A stretch of DNA of 64,000 nucleotides from the NCBI RefSeq assembly GCF_000003195.3, contig NC_012879.2, forward strand, positions 32,688,373 through 32,752,372, written 5' to 3'. A model generated the notes under the pieces. The model was given only the letters and a program-made list of their open reading frames with translations, made no database searches and was not told the DNA's origin. Shown one piece after another: positions 1 to 11,019 of the stretch (positions are counted from its first letter, which is position 1; each line of letters opens with the position of its first letter). The position numbers and the translations under genes were made by a program. This DNA comes from Sorghum bicolor (lineage: Eukaryota; Streptophyta; Magnoliopsida; Poales; Poaceae).

Positions 1-2537
1 TTCATCGGCAAGATGGTGGAGATTTATATCGATGATGTGGTGGTTAAGTCTGGAGACTTCATAAAGCATCTTGCCGATCTACGGAAGGTGTTGGAATGCA
101 CAAGGAAGCATGGTTTGAAAATGAATCCCAATAAATGTGCATTTGGTGTATCGGCAGGGCAGTTTCTTGGTTTCATGGTGCATCAAAGGGGAATTGAAAT
201 TGGTCGAAGATCTATTGAATCCATCAACAAAATAGTTGCTCCTACCAATAAGATTGAGCTCCAATCCTTGATCGGCAAGGTAAATTTTATCAGAAGATTT
301 ATATCTAATTTGTCTGGTAACATTCGTGCTTTCAGTCCTCTTCTTAAGTTAAAGGCCGATCAAGAATTTGTTTGGGGGAAAGAACAACAGTTGGCTCTGA
401 ATGAAATCAAGAATTATTTAGTGAATCCTCCAGTTCTAATTCCACCTCAGCAGGGGAAGCCCTTCAGATTGTATTTATCTACCGATGGGATGGTCATCGG
501 TTCAGCTTTAATTCAAGAATTTGAAGGGAAGGAACGCGTGATTTATTATTTAAGCAGGAGGTTGATTGATGCTGAGACCAGGTATTCGGCTATTGAGAAA
601 TTATGCTTGTGCCTGTATTTCTCTTGTATCAAGTTAAGGCACTATCTGCTATCGGCCGAATGCACTGTTATTTGCAAGGATGATGTGGTCCGGTACATGC
701 TGTCTATGCCGATTATGAGTGGCAGGATCGGTAAATAGATTTTGGCGCTGTCGGAATTCGATCTGCGTTACGAATCGGCTAGGGCAGTTAAGGGGCAGGT
801 TATGGCCGATTTTGTAACTCAACATTATGGTGCAGTGGAGGCTTTGGAAATTGTACCTTGGACGCTTTTCTTTGATGGATCCACATGTGACCGGGGGGCA
901 GGAATCGGTATCGTATTAATTTCCCCTCGAGGAAGGAAGTATGAGTTTTCCTTGCCGATTGTTGCCACGTCGACGAATAATCAGGCTGAGTATCAAGCTT
1001 TAATAAAGGGATTGGAATTGTTAAAGTAAGTTCATGCTAATGCTGTTGAGGTCTTCGAAGATTCTATGCTGGTTATAAATCAATTGGCTGAAAGCTATGA
1101 ATGCCGAAGTGAAGTTCTCATAACTTATTATGAAAGGAGTATGCGACTGTTAAAGGAATTCAAAGATTTTCGAATAGAGCATGTTCCTCGATTGCATAAT
1201 GAAGAGGCCAATCGGTTGGCTCAACATGCCTCGGGATATCAGCCCATGATTAATGTAATATCGGCAATCGGTGCCGATGATTGGAGAAAAGAAATCATTG
1301 ATTATTTGCAGGATCCATCTAAGAAAGTTGAAAGGCGGGTTCGGTTCCAAGCCACCAAGTATGTGCTCCTCGAAGATGAATTGTATTATCCGACTATTGA
1401 TGGGATTCTTCTCTGATGCTTAGGTGATGATGAAGCTAAGAGCTTGATGGGAGAAATCCATGAAGGGGTATGTGGAGCACATCAGTCAGCTTTTAAGATG
1501 AAGTGGATGATTAGGAGGAATGGATATTATTGGCCGACCATACTTGAGGATTGCTTTAAGTATTTCAAAGGGTGTAAAGGATGTCAAAAGTTTGGTAATA
1601 TTCAAAGGGCGCCTGCATCGGCTATGAATCCTATTATAAAGCCTTGGCCGTTCCGAGGATGGGCTATTGATTTGATTGGCCAGATTTATCCGCCATCTAG
1701 CAAAGGGATAGGTTTATTTTAGTTGCCACCGATTATTTCACCAAATGGGTTGAAGCTATTCCTTTGAAGAAAGTCACATCGGCCAATATGATTGATTTTG
1801 TGAAAGAGCATATTATTTACCGATTTGGGATTCCTCAAACAATTACTACCGATCAGGGCACTATGTTCACATCAGGGGAGTTTGATGAATTCGCAATCGG
1901 TATGGGGATTAAGGTATTAAATTCTTCTCCTTACTATGCTCAAGCTAACTGGCAGGCCGAGGCATCTAACAAAGGAATTATTAAGCTTTTTAAACGGAAG
2001 ATTGAAGAAAATCCTAGAAGATGGCACACGTTGTTAAATGAAGCTTTATGGTCATATCAGATGGCTTGTCATGGATCGACCAAGGTTTCACCCTATCAGT
2101 TGGTGTATGGGCATGATGCAGTGTTACCTTGGGAAATTAAGGCTGGGTCTAGGCGAATATCTTGTCAAGATCAATTGGCTGCTGATGATTATGCTACTTT
2201 GATGACAGACGAGCTGGATGATCTAGCAGGACATCGGCTGAAGGCCTTGATGAGTATAGAAGAGAATAAGAAGAGGGTTGCCAGGTGGTATGATAAGAAG
2301 GTCCAGGCTAAGGAGTTTGCTGATGGAGACTTAGTGTGGAAATTGATCCTACCAATCGGGACTAAGAGTTCAAAATTTGGGAAGTGGTCTCCCAATTGGG
2401 AGGGTCCCTATCGGATAAGTCGATCGGCTCCTGGCAACGCTTATATCTTAGAAACCCTTGAAGGGGTCTAATTTCCCAGAGCATTAAATGGCAAATATCT
2501 GAAGAAGTACTACCCAAGTATATGGGTCAATGCATAA
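1..2537 (+). pseudogene. pol: pol remnant: RT tail, RNase H, second RNase H, integrase
   Basis: Reads in frame 1 from the first base. The RT catalytic YIDD box is at about nt 28-39. A Ty3-type RNase H follows (nt 460-640), then the tether and a second RNase H starting with FFDGST (nt 868-885), with NNQAEYQALIKGLELL (nt 976-1023) and an EDSM/HNEEAN tail. This order is that of the Tat lineage. Integrase follows: H2C2 zinc finger (nt 1460-1600), then core Asp in AIDLIGQIYP, second Asp in TTDQGT, catalytic Glu in QAEASNKG, and a C-terminal domain ending at TAA 2535-2537. Breaks: in-frame stops at 736-738 (replacing a Trp codon), 1027-1029, 1414-1416 and 2469-2471, plus a frameshift near 1720. A usual Gly is Trp just before the catalytic Glu (ANWQAEA). 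Clearly inactive. Confidence 0.9.
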
Positions 2538-2694
2538 AAGTTTAAATGCCGATAACACTCCTATCGGCTGGATTGAAATGTGTCTGGGGCCGGACTTAAT
2601 GTTTCAAAAGATGCCGATAACAGTCCTATCAGCTAGACTAAACATCAAGAAAGCTGGAAAGCAGAGAGAAGCGGGTATCTTGCCGATGAAGGGC
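2538..2694. other. Short spacer between convergent pol and antisense gene
   Basis: Noncoding gap of 157 bp in which the + strand pol and the minus strand accessory gene converge. It holds an imperfect duplication of a GCCGATAACA...CCTATC unit (near 2549 and 2612) and several copies of the ATCGGC/GCCGAT motif. No clear terminator is visible. Confidence 0.5.
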
Positions 2695-5620
2695 TCACAT
2701 GTTTACCAGTGCTTGGATGGCCGACATGGCACGCAGGCGGATTTGGTTGGCTGCTTCAATCTCTTGGACGTCTTCATCGGCAGAACCTTCTACCGGCTTC
2801 AACTTCTTCTTCAACTGCAGTGCTTTGCGACCATGGGCATTTCGCTCTTGCTCAAGAAGCTTGATTGTCTCTAGCAGTTGACTCTCTTCCTATCGGGCTT
2901 GGGATAGGGCATCCTCTATTTGCTTGAGTTCTGCCGACAGAGCTTCTCTTTTCGCCGATAGATCAGAAATCTTCTGCTTCAAAGTATTTCCTGAAGACTG
3001 TAAGATGCCGATGTTCTTGTGCTTCTCATCGGCATGGAGCTTCGCTTTCATCATTTCTTCAGACAGTTGGGCATGAGCAGCTCTATCGGCGAGACGTTGG
3101 GCAGCTTTCCGATATTGCAACTGACGGCTTTCTAGGTGCGCAGCCTGAAAGAGAATTTCTTCAGCATCGGCAGGGATCTGGCCTCGGAGGGTCTTGAACA
3201 AGGCTTTGGCCGGGTCAGAGTCATCGACTAGTTGAGCTGTATCTTGATGAAGGAGGGCTGATAATTCCTCCTGCTTCGCCCTGATTTCTGCTGACGTGAT
3301 CCGGACCGCCCGAGAAGAGCTGGCTGATGATATGATTGATCCTGCTGGATCGGTAGTCTGCTCACCTATATCAGCCGATGTGTCTTCTGGCTGAGGTACT
3401 TCTGGTTGGAGCTCTTCTGGTCGGAGTTCTTCCGCTTGTGGTGCTTCTTGCGTTTGAGGGGGAGATGGTACTTGCTGTGTCTGTGTTTCTGGAGAAGAAG
3501 GAGAGGATTCCACCGGAATTGGAGATACCGGAGGAGGAGGGGGAGTTGCTACTTTCTAGCGCTTTGTTTGTGCTCTGGTACTCTTGGCACCTTTTCTCTT
3601 CTGCTGGTTGGACTGGGGGGCATCGGCACCTTTGCTTTTGGTCCTTGCCGATGCGCTGGTATGCTGATACAGAAAATGAGATTTGTGAGTGCAAGTACAA
3701 CAGACATAAGAGTGAAATTGGTATAAAAATTGAAAGTATACCTTGAACGCCTGTGCCAAGGTAGAGGCAGCTACCGATGGAGATGTCTGATTTCTCCTGG
3801 TGGTAACTTTCTTGAGACGTATACCTCGATGCACGATGGCGGCCAGGGTGGGAGCATTGTGGCCAATTGAAGAGATCGGGCCTGATGGAAACAGGTCGAT
3901 CGGCTTGCCACTCCTGCTGACCGATGGAGGGGTGTTGTCAACCTGCAAAATAATACAAAAGTGAATCACCGATGGAAATGAAATTGAGAAAATTGAAACC
4001 TCGGTTCGAAGATACTTACAGTATTATCGGGAACTTCGTACTCGGGATCGATCATGCCGCGATACGTAAGAGCCAACCTGCAGAACAGATGCTTCTTCCA
4101 TTTTGCCCACCATTGCTTGTACGCCTGAGTGATGAAGTCGGCTGGAACCCGTTATGACAAGTCTGCATCTGTATCGGCACTTGATGGCAGTTGGGCTACT
4201 CGAATCCATTCAAGGAGGCTAGTGATGGTCTCTCTAGGTTTTATTACATCGGCATAACAGAGTGCAATCAGCAGCTGGCCGAAAGCTAATTGACGAGCTA
4301 ATGTCGATGGGTTGTAAAACTTATAGGTCTGGTTGGAGGTTTTCCCAGTGCCAAAGAAATTTACTGGTATAGCTCTGGGAGTGATCAGTGCCATCATCAC
4401 TTCGTGATCCTTGTTGAGAGCATCATAGAACGGGTTGAAAACCAGAGGAAACATGGTGTCTGGATCGTCATAAGGTAACCATGCTCGTTGCTCTCTGGTC
4501 AAGCCTTCATACAAAGTTTGGAAGAATCGGCTGACCTGATCTGCATTACCCCCTGTACCAGGCAGAGCTATGACAGCCTCACCGAAGTTTAGGGGAGGGC
4601 GTGTTGCCGATTCTTCCTCATCCAGTTCATAGTCCTCGGCTATATCCCTTGGAAAACGCTATGCAAAAAGGTCAAACTCAAGACGCTTGTGCATATGGAG
4701 GCTGAGCCACATGTCGATGAACCACCAAGGACCTCCCAAGTTGCCAATGGGCTGGCTGAGTAGGAGTTTTCTGGTTACTTGGTGAAGGAGGTGGTAGGCT
4801 GCACCGAGCAGGTATTGGCCGAGGGGAAATTGGCCACCATTAGCTAAGTTTTCTGCTGCTGCCAGATAGACGGAGGTTGGTCCTGCCGATCGGCCGCAAA
4901 ACACGAATTTGTCTAACCACATGTTCAGGAAGCTGGTCTGCTCCTTTATGTTGACAAGGCCTGTTCGTCTGTATTTTTGGATGTACCCTGACCAACCACC
5001 GATGGCACGAGTTTCTACCTTAGCACTGGGTTTGGTATCGAAGGAATGAGTGCTATCGGCGAAGATACATCTCGGCCAGTGAGCATAACTACATCGGCAA
5101 GTGTAGGGCAAGCAGGGCCGTGGCCAAAGATAAAGGCATTGAGCGTGTCTGACCAAAAATATGATGCAGCTATCAGCAGTGATTCATTCCTATGCATATC
5201 GGCAATAGACAACCTGATGCATTGGTCTAGTTTTCTCTCGCCTCACTGGACTTCATTTGAGTGGCTAACCCTCAAGAATCAATCTTTCCATCCCACGGTA
5301 GGACTAGGCCATGAACGGAAAGTATCCTTCCATAGATCCAAAGAGAAGTTCTCGGCTCTAAAAGGGATCCTGTTGGTTTCTGCGTTAATGAGGTCGGTTG
5401 GATCTGGATTCCCTAACGGACCAAGACATTGGAGGTGTGGTTGATCGGTGGGGATGACAATTTTGTTGGACAGATCCTAATGGTTTTGAAGGTAAATTAA
5501 GAACAAAGAAAGAAAAAGAAAATTTTCAGTAAAATGGATTGCGGATGAACAGGGATGCGAGAAAAAGCACAAAAGGTGGAGTGAAGAACTGACCTCAGGA
5601 ACGGTGAAGTTGATGGCCAT
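2695..5620 (-). pseudogene. Antisense four-exon plant mobile domain (PMD-like) gene
   Basis: Gene model on the strand opposite to pol, all introns phase 0. Exon 1 5620-5594 (MAINFTVPE, donor GTCAGT); exon 2 5476-4020 (acceptor TTAG, donor GTAAGT); exon 3 3942-3742 (acceptor TTTTGCAG, donor GTATAC); exon 4 3663-2695 (acceptor GTATCAG, stop TGA). Exon 2 carries a plant mobile domain pattern (SYFWSDTLNAFIFGHGP then PTLADVVMLTGRD, later LNMWLDKFVFCGRSAGP and NLGGPWWFIDMWLSLH). Exon 4 encodes a Pro/Gln/Glu-rich linker followed by a long charged coiled coil (about nt 3300-2700). PMD genes are known passengers of plant transposons; the function in a retroelement is not established. Breaks: TGA for Trp twice near 5260 and 5232, a one-base frameshift near 5060, and stops near 4661, 4155, 3556 and 2890. 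The gene is dead here but splice sites and frame are well preserved. Confidence 0.8.
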
Positions 5621-5770
5621 CTTGTCACGAAGAGGATGATCGAAGGCTTCGGAGTTGGTGAAGAAGGGGCTTCGTTGGAGATCTTGGAACTCTCGAACAG
5701 CGCCGCCGCCGGGAAAGTGAAGTTGGATCTGTGGAATGATGTGATGGAGAAGGAGTACCCGAGAAAGAAC

Positions 5771-5778
5771 TATTTATA
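5771..5778 (-). promoter_or_regulatory. TATA box of the antisense PMD-like gene
   Basis: TATAAATA on the minus strand, about 150 bp upstream of the ATG at 5620. The GC-rich, pyrimidine-rich leader between them looks like an ordinary plant 5' UTR. This suggests the gene has its own promoter rather than relying on the LTR. Sequence-based inference only. Confidence 0.6.
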
Positions 5779-6261
5779 GGACAAAACGGGCAAGGGTAAA
5801 TCTGACTTATCTCTTCGCCGTATCCGTGAAATCCGAGGTACTCAGGTAGATATGATAACTGTTCGCACGGTAATCAAGGGATTGTGCAGGCGATTTGACA
5901 GGAAGCGATCATTATCCATAGATATTTCACTATGCGAGATCTCCTGGTCGGTCCATCGGCAGCGCCTTGTAACGGTCATATTGTCGATGGGCGAATAAAG
6001 TGGAGATAGCCGTTTGGGAGGATAAGATATGGACGTCCATCGGCAAGTCCCTGTAACGGTAATATTGCCGATGCGTGACTAAAGTGGAAATGTCTGTTTG
6101 GGAGGTTGAGGATTTCGAGGAATCTACAGAGGAATAGGATCAGAGTTATTTAGATTAAGGCTGTCGGTTACCAGATTGGGAGCATTAATTGCGGAAAGGC
6201 ATCATTACTGCCGAGAATTTCGGAGCATTAATGATTTCATACTCCAAAATTGGGGGGCATG
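5779..6261. other. Region between antisense promoter and 3' LTR
   Basis: No ORF. It contains the upstream region of the antisense gene, a tandem duplication at 5951-6110, and, next to the LTR, the polypurine tract of the + strand element (TTGGGGGGCA, 6250-6259). Confidence 0.55.
5951..6110. repeat. Tandem duplication, 84-bp period, upstream of antisense gene
   Basis: Two diverged copies start with GTCCATCGGCA at 5951 and 6035. Each contains TGTAACGGT, an ATTG(T/C)CGATG block, AAAGTGGA and CGTTTGGGAGG or TGTTTGGGAGG. It lies 170-340 bp upstream of the antisense TATA box, a plausible place for a regulatory element, but no function is shown. Confidence 0.7.
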
Positions 6262-6956
6262 TGTTGACACCGTTTTTGGGCACGTGTCCATGATTGGTAA
6301 AATGTAGGTCGGCAAGATAAGACGGCAGTGCTTGATCTACAGGGTGAGTTGCCGATGAGGATGGTTGCCGATGGAAGGATGGTTGAACGTGACCAATTTC
6401 ATAGGTGATGATGTGTTTGTGCCGATGGCTATGACAAGGGAGTCTGCCGATGATACGGAGGGAGAGCCTCGAAGTTGCCGATCGGCTTGTGGGGGTGTTC
6501 TAGTTTGTCACGTGAGGATAGTTTTACGTTTTCCTTAGTTATTTAGATCGTTTTCCATACAGATTTTGTTTAATTTGGAATTCGAGTTCTAGTCGTGTCT
6601 GGTTGTAGCTCTTTGGCAGGGTATAAATGTAGACCCTAGGGCTTTGTAATCGACAATCTGTCAATCAATCAAACACCAGTTTTTACTCATATTCCAGCAT
6701 CTATTATTTCGACGACTTCGTCATACTTTTTCCTCTTATTACGAGTTCTTAAGAATTCGTCGGCTTAAGCTCGGCGTGTTCTCAAGTTCCGCATGAATAC
6801 CTCTTGGCCGTAACATCCGGGCGCATCACTGTTGTCGGGACCAAAGTATTCTAGTTACCACCTTTGCCGATAGCAAGGTCAAATCGGCTGGCACGCCTTA
6901 ACGTTTAAATCGGGTATTAGCCCTTTGTGTTTGCAGATCTAGCTTTTGTATCAACA
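6262..6956 (+). repeat. 3' LTR of the Tat element
   Basis: 695 bp, starts TGTTGACACC just after a polypurine tract and ends GTATCAACA. The outer TGTTGA/TCAACA ends form the short inverted terminal repeat expected of an LTR. A TATA-like GTATAAATG is at 6621-6629. The satellite begins at the next base. Confidence 0.85.
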
Positions 6957-9900
6957 AAACCGTACAGCTATCTTGCATTGAAACTAACACTATCTCTAAA
7001 CAGACTGAAGCAAGATTTCATATGACACATATCATCTAGGAGTTCCATCGGGTGCGTCCAAATTGCTTTACGAGCATATGGTACGTTCCATGCAAACTGT
7101 GCATCCTATATTGGATCAAGATTAGCACTATCGCTAAACAGACAATACTGAGCTTCCACTTGAGCCTCTTCACCTTGGAGTACCAATAGGTGCGTCAAAA
7201 ATAGTTTCTTAGACTATAGTGCATTAGGTGCAAACTAGGCACCTATCTTGCCCTGAAACTAACACTATCTCCAAACAGACCGAAGCGAGATTCCATGACA
7301 CATGTCATCTAGGAGTTCCATCGGGTGTGTCGAAATTGATTTCCAAGCATATGGTACGTTTCACGCAAACTGTGCACCTATCTTGCATTAAGATTAACAC
7401 TATCTCCGAACAGACCAAATAGAGCTTCCAGTTGAGCCCTTTAACCTATTAGTAACATCGGGTGCCACCAAAATGGTTTCTTAGCCTATGGTGCATTAGA
7501 TACAAACCCTACACCTATCTTGCAGCAAAACTAACACTATCTCCAAACAGATCGAAGCGAGATTTCATATGACACATGTCATCTAGGAGTTCCATCGGGT
7601 GCGTCGAAATTGATTTCCAAGCATATGGTATGTTCCTTGCAAAACGTGCATCCTATATTGGATCAAGATTAGCACTATCTCTAAACAGACAAAACTGAGC
7701 TTCCACTTGAGCCTCTTCACCTTGGAGTACAAATAGGTGCGTCCAAAATGGTTTCTTAGACTATAGTGCATTAGGTGCAAACTAGGCACCTATCTTGCAC
7801 TGAAACTAACACTATCTCCAAATAGACCGAAGCAAGATTCCATGGCACATGTCATCTAGGAGTTCGATCGGGTGCGTCCAAATTGATTTCCGAACATATG
7901 AAACGTTCCATGCAATCCGTGCACCTATCTTGCATCAAGTTTAGCACTATCTCTAAACAGAGCGAACCAAGCGTCCACTTTAGCCTCTTCACCTTGGAGT
8001 ACCAATAGGTGCATGCAAAATGTTTTCTTAGACTATGGTGTATTAGGTGCAAAGTGTGCACCTATCTTGCACCAAAAGTAACACTATCTCCAAATAGACT
8101 GAAGAAAGATATCATATGACACATGTCATCTAGGAGTTCCATCGGGTGCGTCCAAATTGATTTCCGAGCATATGGTATGTTCCACGCAAACTATGCACCT
8201 ATATATCTTGCATCATGATTAACACTATCTCCGAATAGACCAAACAAAGCTTCCACTTGAGCACTTTAACCTAGGAGTACCATCGCGTGTGTCCAAAGTG
8301 GTTTTTTAGCCTGTTGTGCATTAGGCACAAACCGTGCACCTATCTTGCACCGAAACTAACAATCTCTCCAAACAGACCGAACCAAGATTCCATATGACAT
8401 ACGTCATCTAGGAGTTCCATCGGATGAGTCCAAATTGATTTCCGAGCATATGGTAGGTTCCATGCAAACCATGCACCTATCTTGCATCATGATTAGCATT
8501 ATCTCTGAACATACCAAACTGAGCTTCCATTTGAGCTCCTTCACCTAGGAGTACCATTGGGTGTGTCCAAATTGGTTTCTTAGCCTATGGTGCATTAGGC
8601 GCAAACCGTGCACCTATCTTGCACCAAAACTAACACTATCTCCAAATGAACCGAAGCGAGATTCAATATGACACACATCATCTAGGAGTTCCATCGAGTG
8701 CATCCAAATTGATTTCTGAGCATATGGTATGTTCCATACAAACTGTGCACCTATCTTGCATCAAGATTAGCACTATCTCCGAACAGACCAAACCGAGTTT
8801 CCCACTTGAGCCCTTTAAACTAGGAGTACCGTCGGGTGCGACCAAAATGGTTTCTTAGCCTATGGTGCATTAGGCACAAATCATACACCTATCTTGCATC
8901 TAAATTAACACTATCTCCAAAAAGACCTAAGCGAGATTTCATATGACACATGTCATCTAGGAGTTCCATGAGGTGTCTAAATTGATTTCTAAGCATATGG
9001 TACGTTCCATGCAAACCGTATATACTATCTTGGATCAAGATTAGCACTATATCTGAACTGATCGAACTGAGCTTCCACTTGAGCCTCTTCACCTTGGAGT
9101 GCGAATAGGTGCGTCCAAAATGGTTTCTTAGACTATAATGCATTAGGCGCAAACTGGGCACCTATATTGCACAGAAACTAACACTATCTCCAAATAGATC
9201 GAAGAGAGATTCCATGACAGATGTCATCTAGGAGTTCCATCAGGTGCGTTTAAATTGATTTCCAAGCATATGGTACGTTGCATGCAAACAGTGCACCTAT
9301 CTTGCATCAAGTTTAGCACTATCTCTAAACAGACCGAACCAAGCTTCCAGTTGAGCCTCTTCACCTTGGAGTACCAATAGGTGTGTCCAAAATGGTTTCT
9401 TAGACTATGGTGCATTAGGTGCAAACTGTGCACCTTTCTTGCACCAAAACTAACACTATCTCCAAACAGACCGAAGCAAGATTTCATATGACACATGTCA
9501 TTTAGGAGTTCCATCGGGCGTCCAAATTGATTTCCTAGCTAGCATATGGTACATTCCACGTAAATTGTGCACCTATCTTACATCAAGATTAACTGTATCT
9601 CTAAACAGCCCAAACGGAGCTTCCACTTGAGCCCTTTAGCCTATTAGTACCATCGGGTGCCACCAAAATGGTTTCTTAGCCCATGGTGCATTAGGTACAA
9701 ATCGTACACCTATTTTGCATCGAAACTAACACTATCTCCAAACAGATCGAAGCGTGATGTCATATGACACATGTCATCTAGGAGTTCCATCAGGTGTGTC
9801 CAAATTGATTTCCGAGCATATGGTAGGTTCCATGCAAACCATGCACCTATCTTGCATCATGACTAGCATTATCTCCGAACATACCAAACTGAGCTTCCAT

Positions 9901-11019
9901 TTGAGCCCCTTCACCTAGGAGCACCATTGGCTGTGTCCAATTTGGTTTCTTAGCATATGGTGCATTGGGCGCAAACCGTGCACCTATCTTGCACCGAAAC
10001 TAACACTATCTCCAAATGAACCCAAGCGAGATTCAATATGACACACATCATCTAGGAGTTCCATAGAGTGCATCCAAATTGATTTCTGAGCATCTGGTAT
10101 GTTCCATACAAACTGTGCACCTATCTTGCATCAAGATTAGCACTACCTCCAAAAAGACCAAACAGAGCTTCCACTTGAGCCCTTTAACCTATTAGTACCA
10201 TCGGGTGCCACCAAAATGGTTTCTTAGCCCATGGTGCATTAGGTACAAATCATACACCTATCTTGCATCGAAACTAACACTATCTCCAAACAGATCGAAG
10301 CGTGATGTCATAAGGTACTTTCCATGCAAACCGTGCATCCTATCTTGGATCAAGATTAACACTATCTCTAAACAGGTTGAACTGAGCTTTCACTTGAGCC
10401 TCTTCACCTTAGAGTATCAACAGGTGCGTCCAAAATGGTTTCTTACACTATAGTGCATTAGGCGCAAACTGGGCACCTATATTACACTGAAACTAACACT
10501 ATCTCCAAACAGACCAAAGCGAGATTCCATGACAAATGTCATCTAGGAGTTCCATCGGGTGCATCTAAATTGATTTCCGAGCATATGATATGTTGCATGC
10601 AAACCGTGCACCTATCTTGCATCAAGTTTAGCACTATCTCTAAACAGACCGATCCAAGCTTCCACTTGAGCCTCTTCACCATGGAGTACCAATAGGTGCG
10701 TCCAAACTGGTTTCTTAGACTATGGTGCATTAGGTGCAAACTGTGCACCTATCTTGCACCAAAACTAACACTATCTCCAAACAGACCAAAGCAAGATTTC
10801 ATATGACACATGTCATCTAGGAGTTCCATCGAGTGCGTCTAAATTGATTTCCAAGCATATGGTACATTCCATCCAAACCGTGCATCCTATCTTGGATCAA
10901 GATTAGCACTATCTCTAAATAGATCGAACTGAGCTTCCACTTGAGCCTCTTCACCTTGGAGTACCAACAGGTGCGTCCAAAATAGTTTCTTAGACTATAG
11001 TGCATTAGGCACAAACTGG
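6957..11019 (+). repeat. Centromeric satellite block 1 (137-bp monomers, A/B dimers)
   Basis: About 30 monomers. A monomers carry GACACATGTCATCTAGGAGTTCC and CATATGGTACGTTCCATGC-type segments; B monomers carry GAGCTTCCACTTGAGCC and ATGGTTTCTTAGCCTATGG-type segments. Both share CAAACCGTGCACCTATCTTGCA. The family is the sorghum/sugarcane centromeric satellite as I recall it. One dimer near 10310 has lost about 70 bp. The reverse strand holds recurrent 60-100-codon ORFs that are by-products of the repeat, not genes. Confidence 0.92.

Larger units (their letters stand above)
1..6956 (+). mobile_element. Tat-lineage Ty3/gypsy LTR retrotransposon, right part
   Basis: The 5' LTR, gag and most of the protease/RT lie left of the window. 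What remains is the RT tail, a Ty3-type RNase H, a second (archaeal-type) RNase H, integrase, an antisense accessory gene and the 3' LTR. The double RNase H is a known hallmark of the plant Tat lineage, which is why I assign it there. The LTR ends at 6956 and satellite starts at once (AAACC, 6957-6961), so the element inserted into the centromeric array. Its other target-site copy is outside the window. The coding parts hold several stops and frameshifts, so this copy is not autonomous. Confidence 0.9.

Noticed and set aside
3378..3746. Forward frames of 106-122 codons overlapping the antisense gene
   Set aside because: They are shadows of the minus-strand Pro/Glu-rich exon 4 and have Leu/Trp/Arg-biased nonsense composition.
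7583..9514. Recurrent reverse-strand ORFs of 60-100 codons starting MHSLHLMHHSLRNHF or similar
   Set aside because: They recur once per satellite dimer at a length set by the repeat, occur in all four blocks, have no start context or promoter, and a 274-bp period cannot keep one reading frame.
6957..11019. Regular repeats that might suggest a CRISPR array
   Set aside because: The repeats are directly adjacent 137-bp satellite monomers without unique spacers, in a plant centromere.
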